Assembly (NCBI GenBank): GCA_963739175.1
Contig: CAVTZH010000001.1
Location: 1,302,001-1,366,000 of the forward strand
Reading direction: 5' to 3'
Length of the DNA stretch: 64,000 bases
Source: VAZQ01 sp963739175
GTDB lineage: Bacteria; Pseudomonadota; Alphaproteobacteria; Rhizobiales; Xanthobacteraceae
The position numbers and the translations under genes were made by a program. The notes beneath the pieces are model-generated. The model was not told the origin of the DNA and ran no database searches. It saw only the letters and a program-made list of their open reading frames with translations. This document shows, piece by piece, positions 9,145 to 18,268 of the stretch; positions within the stretch are counted from its first letter, which is position 1, and each line of letters opens with the position of its first letter.

Positions 9145-10758
9145 ATGACCGAAAAAATCCGCCCCATCACCCGCGCCCTCATTTCGGTCTCCGATAAGGC
9201 CGGCCTCCTGGAATTTGCCCGCGCGCTCGCCGACCGCGGCGTCGAGCTGGTCTCCACCGGCGGCACCCGCAAGGCACTCGCCGACGCCGGGCTCAAGGTC
9301 ACCGAGGTGTCGGAGATCACCGGCTTCCCGGAGATGATGGACGGCCGCGTGAAGACGCTGCATCCGAAGGTGCATGGCGGGCTGCTGGCGATCCGCGACA
9401 ACAAGGAGCACGCCGGCGCCATGCAGGCGCACGGCATCCGGCCGATCGATCTGCTGGTGGTCAACCTCTATCCGTTCGAGGAGACCGTCGCGAAGGGCGC
9501 CGACCCTCGATCGGGGTCGAGGGCAAGCTTCGAGACCTGCATCGAGAACATCGACATCGGCGGTCCCGCGATGATCCGCGCCGCCGCCAAGAACCACGGC
9601 GACGTCGCGGTGGTGGTCGACGTCGCCGACTATGCGGCGGTGCTCGACGAGCTGAAACAGCACAACGGCACCACGGGCGCGCTGCGCAAGAAGCTCGCCG
9701 CCAAGGCCTATGCGCGCACCGCCGTCTACGACGCCGCGATCTCGAACTGGTTCGCGCAACAGCTCGGCGACGATGCGCCGGCGTTCCGCGCCTTCGGCGG
9801 CAAGCTCACGGAAGCATTGCGTTACGGCGAGAACCCGCACCAGCAGGCGGCGTTCTACCGTTCGCCCGAGCAGCGGCCCGGCGTCGCCACCGCGCGGCAG
9901 GTGCAGGGCAAGCAGCTTTCCTACAACAACCTCAACGACACCGACGCGGCCTATGAATGCGTCGCCGAGTTCGATCCCAAGCGCACCGCCGCGGTCGCGA
10001 TCATCAAGCACGCCAATCCCTGCGGCGTCGCCGAGGGCGCCAGCATCCTCGACGCCTACACCAAGGCGCTGCGCTGCGATCCGGTGTCGGCCTTCGGCGG
10101 CATCGTCGCGCTCAACCGCACGCTCGACGCCGAGGCGGCGCGCGCGATCACCGAGATCTTCACCGAGGTGATCATCGCGCCGGATGCCACCGACGAGGCG
10201 ATCGCCATCGTCGGCGCCAAGAAGAACCTGCGGCTGCTGCTCGCCGGCGGCCTGCCCGATCCGCGTGGTAACGGGCTGACGGTGAAGTCGCTGGCCGGCG
10301 GCCTGCTGGTGCAGTCGCGCGACAACGCGGTGGTCGACGACATGGACCTCAAGGTCGTCACCAAGCGCGCCCCTACGAACTCGGAACTTGCCGACCTGGC
10401 GTTCGCCTTCCGCATCGCCAAGCACGTCAAGTCGAACACCATCGTCTACGCCAAGGACCGCGCCACCGTCGGCATCGGCGCCGGTCAGATGAGCCGGGTC
10501 GACGCCGCCCGCATCGCCGCCCGCAAGGCGCAGGACGCCGCCAAGGAGGCCGGTCTGGCCGAGCCGCTGACCAAAGGTTCCGTCTGCGCGTCCGACGCCT
10601 TCTTCCCCTTCGCCGACGGGCTTCTGGTCACCATCGAAGCCGGCGCCACTGCCGTGATCCAGCCCGGCGGTTCCATGCGCGACAACGAAGTGATCAAAGC
10701 CGCCGACGACCACGGCGTCGCCATGGTGTTCACCGGCACCCGGCATTTCCGGCACTAG
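9145..10758 (+). CDS. purH: Bifunctional AICAR transformylase / IMP cyclohydrolase PurH
   Basis: PurH catalyses the last two steps of IMP synthesis in the cytoplasm. The N-terminal methylglyoxal-synthase-like cyclohydrolase domain shows STGGTRKALADAG and MDGRVKTLHPKVHGGLL; the C-terminal transformylase domain carries the active-site IKHANPCGVAEG and ends DHGVAMVFTGTRHFRH. The ATG at 9145 (MTEKIRPITRALISVSDKAG) is preferred over a GTG at 9127. The length of 537 is slightly long because eight extra residues (PRSGSRAS) sit between VAKGAD and FETCIENIDIGG, where family members normally run straight through. They are encoded by a palindromic 24-base segment. The frame is preserved and the rest looks functional. 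Confidence 0.96.
   Translation: MTEKIRPITRALISVSDKAGLLEFARALADRGVELVSTGGTRKALADAGLKVTEVSEITGFPEMMDGRVKTLHPKVHGGLLAIRDNKEHAGAMQAHGIRPIDLLVVNLYPFEETVAKGADPRSGSRASFETCIENIDIGGPAMIRAAAKNHGDVAVVVDVADYAAVLDELKQHNGTTGALRKKLAAKAYARTAVYDAAISNWFAQQLGDDAPAFRAFGGKLTEALRYGENPHQQAAFYRSPEQRPGVATARQVQGKQLSYNNLNDTDAAYECVAEFDPKRTAAVAIIKHANPCGVAEGASILDAYTKALRCDPVSAFGGIVALNRTLDAEAARAITEIFTEVIIAPDATDEAIAIVGAKKNLRLLLAGGLPDPRGNGLTVKSLAGGLLVQSRDNAVVDDMDLKVVTKRAPTNSELADLAFAFRIAKHVKSNTIVYAKDRATVGIGAGQMSRVDAARIAARKAQDAAKEAGLAEPLTKGSVCASDAFFPFADGLLVTIEAGATAVIQPGGSMRDNEVIKAADDHGVAMVFTGTRHFRH
9501..9524. repeat. In-frame palindromic insertion inside purH
   Basis: Two overlapping inverted repeats occupy this segment: CGACCC pairs with GGGTCG, and CCCTCGA pairs with TCGAGGG. 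It matches in position and length the eight residues that are extra relative to normal PurH. It resembles short GC-rich palindromes common between genes in this bacterial group, here within a coding region. The exact insertion boundaries cannot be fixed from one sequence. Confidence 0.55.
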
Positions 10759-10872
10759 CGCCGGGCCCAGCGGCGACCAGTACTTAGGCACCTGTTAAGA
10801 TTGCCGAATTTTCACCCGAGGAGACTTAATCTTCGCGGAACGGATCGGTCATGCCGGCGTTCTGCCCTACGT

Positions 10873-10892
10873 GTAGCGAACGAGTAGCGAAC
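10873..10892. repeat. Short direct repeat upstream of the small gene
   Basis: The nonamer GTAGCGAAC occurs twice, separated by GA, just upstream of the small conserved gene at 10917. It may be simple slippage. I see no clear regulatory role. Confidence 0.5.
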
Positions 10893-10916
10893 CCGCCTGA
10901 GACGGGGGGCAGAACA

Positions 10917-11123
10917 ATGAACGAGACCGACATCAGCTTCCTGCGCCGACAGGCGGAACACTGCATCGCCCTATCGCGGGCGACCTTCGACCTCACCATC
11001 GCCAGCCGGCTACGTACCATGGCCGAGGAGTTCCGCGACCGCGCCGCCCAATGGGAGGACGAGATCGACCACATGCCCGCGCACGTGGTGACCCGGAACT
11101 GCGTACCTACCGGCAAGATCTAA
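10917..11123 (+). CDS. Small conserved hypothetical protein
   Basis: This 68-residue protein starts at the ATG at 10917 behind a purine-rich GGGGGGC ribosome-binding region. It is predicted mostly helical: SFLRRQAEHCIALSRATFD and a second amphipathic helix around MAEEFRDRAAQWEDEID. Small proteins of this pattern (an RRQAEHC-like motif, then MAEEFRxRAA) are widespread and often multicopy in Bradyrhizobium-type genomes, with no known function. An upstream in-frame start at 10851 would add 22 residues unlike the family. It ends convergently with the glutamate dehydrogenase gene, and its stop codon lies inside a 23-base tandem duplication. Family resemblance is from memory; function is unknown. 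Confidence 0.7.
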   Translation: MNETDISFLRRQAEHCIALSRATFDLTIASRLRTMAEEFRDRAAQWEDEIDHMPAHVVTRNCVPTGKI

Positions 11124-11159
11124 GTAGCTACTGACGCAAGATCTAAGTAGCTACTGACG
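11114..11159. repeat. Perfect 23-bp tandem duplication at convergent gene ends
   Basis: Two identical 23-base units run back to back (11114-11136 and 11137-11159). Each unit contains TAAGTAGCTACTGA, which carries stop codons in all three plus-strand frames and stop codons on the minus strand. The TAA of the small gene is in the first copy and the TAG of glutamate dehydrogenase is in the second, so both genes keep their stops. It could be a recent slippage event or an assembly join. Confidence 0.85.
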
Positions 11160-14100
11160 GACGAGATCGCCGAGCAGGCTGGCGGCGACCGTGACCTTCG
11201 ACAGCGTCAATCCCGAATTCGCGATTTCGTGCACCGCCGAGCGGATACGTTCGACGTCCGCCGGCCGCATGCCGACCCAGGCCGCGACAGCGGCCGCACC
11301 GGCGGCGCCATCGCCCGTCATCGCCGCCGCCATCCGTCGCTCGGCGTCGCCGATCGCGTCGAGCGCGCGATCGAGCGCGAGCCGGTCGAAATAATCCGAA
11401 ACCTTGATCTCCCGCGCCGCTCGCGTGATGCGGTCGAGCTGGAAGAAGGATTCCGCCGCAAAATAGGTGGCGGTCACGTCCGCGATGTCCTTTTTCGTCC
11501 GCTCGGCAACCAGCACGATGTCGGGCGCGGCCGTGAGCGCGGGCAGGCTGGCGAGCCGCCGCGCGAGATCGGCGGGAACGCCCGCCGCAACGAGTTCCGC
11601 CACGCGGGCGTCGCGCGCGGCAAGCGCCTCCTCCGTCAGCGCACGGTCGAGCGTCGCACCCACGGCAGCGATGCCATCACGGTAATGGGTCACCAGGACG
11701 GCGAGGCCCTTGGTCAGATCGACATTGCGCAGGAACCAGACCACGCGGTCGCGCAACAGCCGCTGCACCGCCGCGTAGAGATCGAGCTGGAGCGCGCCGG
11801 GGACCTTGTTGTCGAGCCCGTCGATCTCGGTGTTGAGCGCGACCATGCCGTAGCTCTCGCGCACCGCGGTGAATGCCGTGGCGATGCTCGCCGCCGATGC
11901 GCCGGTCTGGTCCTCGGTGCGCACCACGAACTGCGGCCCGCCGCGATTGATGATCGAATTGGCGAGTTGCGTGGTGATGATCTCGCGGCGCAGCCGGTGG
12001 TGGCTGAGCGCGTCGGGGAACTTCTCCGCGATCGGGCCGGGGAAATAGCGGCCGAGTTCGCGCGCCAGATAGGGATCGTCGGGAACCTCGGACTCCAGCA
12101 GATCGTCCTTGAGCGCGAGCTTGGCGTAGGCCAACAGCACGCAAAGCTCCGGCCGCGTCAGCGCCACCGAGCGCCGCCGCCGCTCGTCGAGCTCCTTGTC
12201 GTCGGGCAGGTACTCGACCGCGCGGTCGAGCATGCCCTTGGCTTCGAGCGACTGCATCAGCCGCTGGAAGAAGCCGAGATAGCCGACGCCCTGGCGCTCC
12301 GCGAGCGAGATCGACAGCGGCTGCTGGTAGTTGTTGCGCAGCACCAGCGCGGCGACGTCATCGGTCATCTCGGCGAGCAGCGCGTTGCGTGATGCTTCGT
12401 TGAGCCGGCCATCGCGCACCGGCCGCGTCAGCGCGATCTTGATATTGACCTCGATGTCCGAGGTGTTGACGCCGGCGGAATTGTCGATGGCGTCGGTGTT
12501 GAGCCGCACGCCGCGTAGCGCCGCTTCGATGCGGCCGCGCTGGGTCATGCCGAGATTGGCGCCCTCGCCCACCACCTTGCAGCGCAAATCCGCGCCGGTG
12601 ACGCGGATCGCGTCATTGGCGCGATCGCCGACGGCGTCATCGGTTTCCGCCGCGGCGCGCACATAGGTGCCGATGCCGCCAAAGAACAGAAGATCGGCGG
12701 GCGCCTTGAGGATCGCGTGCATCACCTCCTGCGGCGTCGCCTTGGCCTTCGCGAAGCCGATCGCCGCCTGCGCCTCTTTCGACAGCGTGATCTCCTTGAG
12801 CGAACGCGAATAGATGCCGCCGCCGGCCGAGATCAGCGATTTGTCGTAGTCCTGCCAGCTCGAGCGCGGCAGCTCGAACAGCCGCTTGCGCTCGCGGAAG
12901 CTCTTTCCCGGATCGGGATTGGGATCGATGAAGATGTCGCGATGGTCGAACGCCGCCACCAGCTTGGTGGTCATCTCCCGCAACAGCCCGTTGCCGAACA
13001 CGTCGCCGGACATGTCGCCGACGCCGACGCAGGTGAACACCGTGGTGCCGATATTGACGTCCATCTCGCGGAAGTGGCGCTTCACGGATTCCCAGGCGCC
13101 GCGGGCGGTGATGCCCATCTTCTTGTGGTCGTAGCCGGCCGAGCCGCCGGAAGCGAAGGCATCGCCCAGCCAGAAGCCGCGCTCGAGCGCGATGCCGTTG
13201 GCGATGTCGGAGAACGTCGCGGTGCCCTTGTCGGCGGCGACCACCAGATAGGGATCGTCGTCGTCATGGCGCACGACGTTCTCGGGCGGCACCACGCCGT
13301 CGTCACCGAGATTGTCGGTGACATCGAGCAGCGTCGAGATGAAGAGCTTGTAGGCGGCGGTGCCTTCAGCCTGAATCTGCTCGCGGGTGCCGCCGACCGG
13401 CATCTGCTTCGGCACGAAACCGCCCTTGGCGCCGACCGGCACGATCACCGCGTTCTTGACCTGCTGCGCCTTCACCAGGCCGAGGACTTCGGTGCGGAAA
13501 TCCTGCGGCCGGTCCGACCAGCGGATGCCGCCACGCGCCACCTTGCCGAAGCGCAGATGCACGCCTTCGACCCGCGGCGAATAGACGAAGATCTCGTACA
13601 GCGGCTTCGGCAGCGGCAGGCCTTCGAGCTTGCGGCTCGAGAATTTGATCGCGATCTGCGCCTTCGGGCGGCCCTCGACATCGACCTGGTAGAAATTGGT
13701 GCGCAGCGCCGACTGCACCGCGTTCATGAAGTGGCGCAGGATGCGGTCCTCATCGAGGCTCTGCACCGCCGCCAGCGCCTGCTCGATCGCCGCGACGATC
13801 TCGTCCTGCTTCGTGCTGCGCGCATCCGGCAGCGCCTCGAGCCGCGGATCGAACCGCACGTGGAAGAGCTGCACGATCTGCGCCGCCAGCTGCGGATGCC
13901 GCCCGAGCGTGCCCCACATGTAGTCCTGCGAATAGGGCACGCGGATCTGCCGCAGGAAGCGCGAGATGGTGCGGATGAGCGCGACGTCGCGCCAGGCGAG
14001 GCCGGCCGACAGCACCAGCGCGTTGTAGCCGTCGTTCTCGGCGCCGCCGGTCATCACGACCAGGAAGCACGCTTCCAGCCGTTGCTTGGAATCGAGCAGG

Positions 14101-15980
14101 TCGATCTCGCCGGTGCCGGCATGCTCCAGCACCATGTCGTGCAGCCAGACATCGGGCCGGTTGTCGGCGTCGAGCCGGATGTGATGGGTCTGCTCGTCGA
14201 CCACGCGGAAGCCCATGTTCTCGAGCACCGGCACGCGTTCCGACAGCGGGATCGGACGGCCGAAGCTCCACACCTTGAGGCCGATGCCGCCGTCGACGGT
14301 CTCGGTGCGCCGGTGGAAGTCCGCGCTCAGCGGCCGCGCCGTCGCCAGGCTTGCGATCACCTTGATGTCATCGACGGCGACCAGCGGCGAATAGCTGGCG
14401 CGATAGCCTTCCGAGAACGCGTCGCGGTAGCGCTGGAACAGCTCGCGGGCGCGGCCGGGGTCATGCACCACCGCCAGCGCGTCGGCGAGCCCGTCGGTCC
14501 AGGTGCGGATGATGTTGCCGATGGTTTCTTCCAGCGCCGCCCGCGCCGGCCGCGGCGTTTCGCCGGTGTCGCGGCCGATGATGAAGTGGACGCGCGCCAG
14601 CGGCCCCTCCGGGAGGAACGGATAGTAGGCGCTCATGCGGCCCTGATAGACCTCGGCGAGATACTGGCCGATGGCGGTGCGCACCGTGCTGTTGTAGCGG
14701 TCGCGCGGCACGAACACGAACACCGAGACGAAGCGGTCGAAGCGATCGTGCCGCGAGAGCACCCGCACGCGCGGGCGCTCCTCGAGCTGCAGGATCAGCA
14801 TTGCGAACTGGTAGAGCGTGTCCTCGTCGATCTGGAACAGCTCGTCGCGCGAAAACGTATCGAGCACGTTGGCCAGCGACTTGCCGGAATGGCTGTCGGG
14901 ATCGAAGCCGGCGCGGAGGATCACCGCGTCGACCTTGCGGCGCAGGTACGGAATGGTGCGGGTCGAGCGCGTGTAGACCGTCGACGTGAACAGCCCGACG
15001 ATGCGGAATTCGCCGACGAGCTTGCCGGCGGCATCGAAGCGCTTGATCCCGATGTAGTCCATATGGGTGCGCCGATGCACCTTCGAGCGCACCGCCGACT
15101 TGGTGACGATCAGGAGCTTCGGCTCCATCATGAAGGCGCGCAGCTCCGGCGTGACCTGCACCAGCTGCGTGCCGGTGCGCAGCACGCGGCGGTCGGGCGA
15201 GCGCAAGAGCCCGAGCCCGGTCTCGTGCATCGGGACCAGCGCGCCGTCCTTGTCGAGGACGTAGTCGCGGGCCCCGAGGAAGGTGAAGTTGTCGCCCACC
15301 AGCCATTCCAGGAACGCAACGGCTTCCTCGATCTCTTCTTTGGGCAGCGGCGGCGGATTGACCTTGAGCTCGGCGGTAATTTCGCCGACGCGCGACGTCA
15401 TCACCCGCCAGTCCTGCACGCCGAGGCGCACGTCCGCGAGCACGGTCTCGAGCGCGGCGAGCAGTTCGGCGCGCTGCGCCTCGTCGGCGATGTGGTCGAG
15501 GTGGATGTGGATGAAGCTTTCGCGCGATGCCTTTTTCTTGGGAGGCCTCAGTCCTTCGAAGCCGGTGAGCCGGCCCGACGCATCGCGCCTGACCGTGAAC
15601 ACCGGATGCACGACCAGCCGCACCTCGACGCCGCGCGCCGCCAGCTCGCCCATCACCGAGTCGAGCAGGAACGGCATGTCGTCGTTGACGATCTCGATCA
15701 CCGACACCTGGCGCAGCAGCTCGCTGGCCCCGGCGATCGTCGCGACGCGTAGTTTCGGCTGTCCCGGGCTACGCTCGGCCAGGAACGCCCAGGCGGATTC
15801 GGCGAGCGCGGCAATATCGCGCCCGTCATAGCGGACGAGGTCTTCCGGCGCGGCGCGGTCGAACAGACCGGCGACGAAGTCGGACGGAACCTTGGGATTC
15901 TGGGCCGTCAACAGCGCCTCCGCGGCAGCGACGAGCAGGGCCGCGGAGTGCTCCTCGTCGGTTCCAACGGAATGCTGCAT
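11151..15980 (-). CDS. gdh: NAD-specific glutamate dehydrogenase, large (GDH180-type)
   Basis: This is a 1609-residue member of the large bacterial NAD-glutamate dehydrogenases (Bac_GDH family), which oxidise glutamate to 2-oxoglutarate and ammonia, mainly for glutamate catabolism. The long N-terminal half contains ACT-like regulatory regions (SVIEIVNDDMPFLLDSVMGE). The catalytic core has RWSDRPQDFRTEVLGLVKAQ followed by the glutamate-binding PVGAKGGFVPKQMP. The dinucleotide-binding region and a helical C-terminal extension follow. The length matches the family and the reading frame is unbroken. The ATG at 15980 has AGGGA five bases upstream. It stands alone on the minus strand, divergent from gamma-glutamyltranspeptidase, so the two together suggest glutamate and glutathione salvage. 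Confidence 0.95.
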   Translation of the reverse strand: MQHSVGTDEEHSAALLVAAAEALLTAQNPKVPSDFVAGLFDRAAPEDLVRYDGRDIAALAESAWAFLAERSPGQPKLRVATIAGASELLRQVSVIEIVNDDMPFLLDSVMGELAARGVEVRLVVHPVFTVRRDASGRLTGFEGLRPPKKKASRESFIHIHLDHIADEAQRAELLAALETVLADVRLGVQDWRVMTSRVGEITAELKVNPPPLPKEEIEEAVAFLEWLVGDNFTFLGARDYVLDKDGALVPMHETGLGLLRSPDRRVLRTGTQLVQVTPELRAFMMEPKLLIVTKSAVRSKVHRRTHMDYIGIKRFDAAGKLVGEFRIVGLFTSTVYTRSTRTIPYLRRKVDAVILRAGFDPDSHSGKSLANVLDTFSRDELFQIDEDTLYQFAMLILQLEERPRVRVLSRHDRFDRFVSVFVFVPRDRYNSTVRTAIGQYLAEVYQGRMSAYYPFLPEGPLARVHFIIGRDTGETPRPARAALEETIGNIIRTWTDGLADALAVVHDPGRARELFQRYRDAFSEGYRASYSPLVAVDDIKVIASLATARPLSADFHRRTETVDGGIGLKVWSFGRPIPLSERVPVLENMGFRVVDEQTHHIRLDADNRPDVWLHDMVLEHAGTGEIDLLDSKQRLEACFLVVMTGGAENDGYNALVLSAGLAWRDVALIRTISRFLRQIRVPYSQDYMWGTLGRHPQLAAQIVQLFHVRFDPRLEALPDARSTKQDEIVAAIEQALAAVQSLDEDRILRHFMNAVQSALRTNFYQVDVEGRPKAQIAIKFSSRKLEGLPLPKPLYEIFVYSPRVEGVHLRFGKVARGGIRWSDRPQDFRTEVLGLVKAQQVKNAVIVPVGAKGGFVPKQMPVGGTREQIQAEGTAAYKLFISTLLDVTDNLGDDGVVPPENVVRHDDDDPYLVVAADKGTATFSDIANGIALERGFWLGDAFASGGSAGYDHKKMGITARGAWESVKRHFREMDVNIGTTVFTCVGVGDMSGDVFGNGLLREMTTKLVAAFDHRDIFIDPNPDPGKSFRERKRLFELPRSSWQDYDKSLISAGGGIYSRSLKEITLSKEAQAAIGFAKAKATPQEVMHAILKAPADLLFFGGIGTYVRAAAETDDAVGDRANDAIRVTGADLRCKVVGEGANLGMTQRGRIEAALRGVRLNTDAIDNSAGVNTSDIEVNIKIALTRPVRDGRLNEASRNALLAEMTDDVAALVLRNNYQQPLSISLAERQGVGYLGFFQRLMQSLEAKGMLDRAVEYLPDDKELDERRRRSVALTRPELCVLLAYAKLALKDDLLESEVPDDPYLARELGRYFPGPIAEKFPDALSHHRLRREIITTQLANSIINRGGPQFVVRTEDQTGASAASIATAFTAVRESYGMVALNTEIDGLDNKVPGALQLDLYAAVQRLLRDRVVWFLRNVDLTKGLAVLVTHYRDGIAAVGATLDRALTEEALAARDARVAELVAAGVPADLARRLASLPALTAAPDIVLVAERTKKDIADVTATYFAAESFFQLDRITRAAREIKVSDYFDRLALDRALDAIGDAERRMAAAMTGDGAAGAAAVAAWVGMRPADVERIRSAVHEIANSGLTLSKVTVAASLLGDLVRQ

Positions 15981-16267
15981 GGGTAGTCCCTGGCTCCATC
16001 CCGTGGCAGGCGGGAATCGGGGAGGCCACTGTAGACCAGGGAGTTATTATCATCCACGCGGCGGCGTCGAGAGCGCCCGGCCGGATTCTCGAAGGGCCAA
16101 CACACGGCTAGGCACTCCCGGGGGCGAACGGATTGGGCGGACAGGGTGAGCCCGGCAAATTCAGGCGATTTTTCAAGGCTAGCGACGGCCTGTGACGTTT
16201 AGATTGCAGATGCTTGTTCACTTACGCCGCGCAGGCCATGATCCGCGTGGGTTTTTGAAAGAACGCA

Positions 16268-17986
16268 ATGTTCCGCCTCATCTTTTCCCTGCTGATCGCC
16301 GTCCTGGCCTATTCGCCGCCACCCGCGCTTGCGCAAGGCGCGGTCGAGGCCCGCCACGGCATGGTCGTCGCGCAGGAGGCCCGCGCCGCCCGTATCGGCC
16401 TGGCGGTCCTGGAGCGCGGCGGCAATGCGGTCGACGCGGCGGTCGCCACCGGCTTCGCGATGGCGGTGACCTATCCCCGCGCCGGCAATATCGGCGGCGG
16501 CGGCTACATGGTCATCCGCCTCGCCGAGCGTCAGCGCGGCGGCGGCACGAGAATCGGCCCGCGAAACATCGCCATCGACTACCGCGAGACCGCGCCGGCC
16601 GCCGCCACGCGCGAGATGTTCCTCGACGAGAAAGGCAACGCCGACCCGAGGAAGTCGCGCGATTCCGCGCTGGCGATCGGCGTGCCCGGCACCGTCGCCG
16701 GGCTCGCGCTGGCGCATCAGCGCTACGGCTCCGGCCGGCTGACGCTGGCGGAGCTGATCGCGCCGGCAATCGCACTCGCGCGCGACGGCTTCGCGGTCGA
16801 GGACGATATCGCGGACTCGCTGCCGCGCGCACGGACGCGGATCGGGCGCTGGCCCGCGTCGGTGAAGATCTTCATGCGGCCCGACGGGAATGTGCTGGGG
16901 CCGGGCGACACGCTCATCCAGCGCGACCTCGCCGATACGCTCGAAGCGATCGCCAAGCACGGGCCGCGCGCGTTCTACGAGGGCCCGATCGCCGAGAAGC
17001 TTGCCGCCGCGGTGCAGGCCGCCGGCGGCATCATGACCGCGGACGACCTCAAAAATTATCAGCCGCACGTCCGGCGGCCGGTGCGCGGCCGCTATCGCGG
17101 GCACGAGATCATCTCGATGCCGCCGTCGTCGTCGGGCGGCGTCGTCTTGATCGAGATGCTCAACGTGCTCGAAGGCTACAAGCTGAATGAGCGGGACGAC
17201 GCCTCGCGGACACATCTGATGATCGAGGCGATGCGGCGCGCCTATGCCGACCGCGCCGCCTATCTCGGCGATCCCGCGGTGGTGACCGCGCCGCTGTCGC
17301 GTCTGATGTCGAAGCGCTACGCCGCGCAGCTTCGCGCCGGCATCAACCCCGAGCGCGCCACGCCCTCGCACGAGATCCGCGACGACATCCTGTTGCCGCG
17401 CGAGGGCGACAACACCACGCATTTCTCGGTGATCGACCGCTACGGCAATGCGGTGGCCAACACCTATACGCTCAATTTCAGCTATGGCGTCGGACTGGTG
17501 GCCGACGGCACCGGCGTGCTGCTCAACAACGAGCTCGACGATTTTGCCGCCCGCCCCGCGACGCCCAACGCCTATGGGCTGATCGGCGGCGACGCCAACG
17601 CGCCCGGCCCGAACAAGCGGCCGCTGTCGTCGATGAGCCCGACCATCGTCACCAAGAACGGCCGGCCGGTGATCGTCACCGGCTCGCCCGGCGGCAGCCG
17701 CATCATCACCACGGTACTGCAGGTGCTCGTCAACGTGATCGACCGCAACATGGACGTGTTCGAGGCGGTGGCGGCGCCGCGCATTCACCATCAGTGGTCG
17801 CCGGACCGCGTGCTGGTGGAACAGGGCTTCTCGAATGAGCTGGTCGCCGCGCTCGAAGCGCGCGGCCACAAGACCGAGCGGCGCCCGTTCGGCGGCACCT
17901 CGGCGAACACGATCCTGGTGACGCCGCGCGGCCTGCTCGGCGCCGCCGACCCGCGCACGCGCGGATCATTGGCGGCGGGGTATTGA
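16268..17986 (+). CDS. ggt: Gamma-glutamyltranspeptidase
   Basis: This enzyme cleaves or transfers the gamma-glutamyl group of glutathione in the periplasm. The 572-residue precursor has a signal peptide (MFRLIFSLLIAVLAYSPPPALAQ). The large-subunit landmark AGNIGGGGYMVIRL and the autoprocessing site NTTHFSVIDRYGN are present; Thr383 should become the N-terminal nucleophile of the small subunit. Small-subunit motifs NELDDF, PLSSMSPTIV and GSPGGSRII are intact. The start follows a gap that also holds the divergent glutamate dehydrogenase promoter. Sequence and length agree well with functional family members, and no frameshift is seen. Confidence 0.95.
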   Translation: MFRLIFSLLIAVLAYSPPPALAQGAVEARHGMVVAQEARAARIGLAVLERGGNAVDAAVATGFAMAVTYPRAGNIGGGGYMVIRLAERQRGGGTRIGPRNIAIDYRETAPAAATREMFLDEKGNADPRKSRDSALAIGVPGTVAGLALAHQRYGSGRLTLAELIAPAIALARDGFAVEDDIADSLPRARTRIGRWPASVKIFMRPDGNVLGPGDTLIQRDLADTLEAIAKHGPRAFYEGPIAEKLAAAVQAAGGIMTADDLKNYQPHVRRPVRGRYRGHEIISMPPSSSGGVVLIEMLNVLEGYKLNERDDASRTHLMIEAMRRAYADRAAYLGDPAVVTAPLSRLMSKRYAAQLRAGINPERATPSHEIRDDILLPREGDNTTHFSVIDRYGNAVANTYTLNFSYGVGLVADGTGVLLNNELDDFAARPATPNAYGLIGGDANAPGPNKRPLSSMSPTIVTKNGRPVIVTGSPGGSRIITTVLQVLVNVIDRNMDVFEAVAAPRIHHQWSPDRVLVEQGFSNELVAALEARGHKTERRPFGGTSANTILVTPRGLLGAADPRTRGSLAAGY

Positions 17987-18026
17987 TCTCTCGCTCACTC
18001 ACAAGTACCGCGGGGACTCTCTCCCT

Positions 18027-18234
18027 ACCCTCCCCCTTGTGGGGAGGCATAGGCGGCCTTCGGCCGCCGTTCTTGGCCCTAAGAACGCCGATGCGAAGCA
18101 TCGGCTATGCGCTGAGCGAAGCGAGGCGGTCGGGGAGGGGGTCAGAGTTGGAGAACGAGGAGCCGCCTCACATCACAACTACGACCCCCACCCCGCTCGC
18201 TTCGCTCGCGACCCTCCCCACAAGGGGGAGGGTA
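18027..18234. repeat. Palindromic extragenic element with 21-bp terminal inverted repeats
   Basis: The left end (18027-18047) and right end (18213-18234) are near-perfect inverted copies of ACCCTCCCCCTTGTGGGGAG. Each end is itself a partial palindrome. Between them are smaller hairpins (GGCGGCC TTC GGCCGCC; GATGC GAA GCATC; CGAGC..GCTCG-type runs). No ORF lies inside. Such mosaic elements between genes are typical of Bradyrhizobium/Rhodopseudomonas-type genomes. Here it may also act as terminator structure between convergent ggt and the EamA transporter genes. Confidence 0.75.
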
Positions 18235-18268
18235 ACTCGCGGCACGACCTCGCACCCAATCGACCGCC

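Noticed and set aside
12717..15752. A 1011-residue open frame on the plus strand inside glutamate dehydrogenase
   Set aside because: Same antisense effect; the minus-strand protein matches its family along its entire length.
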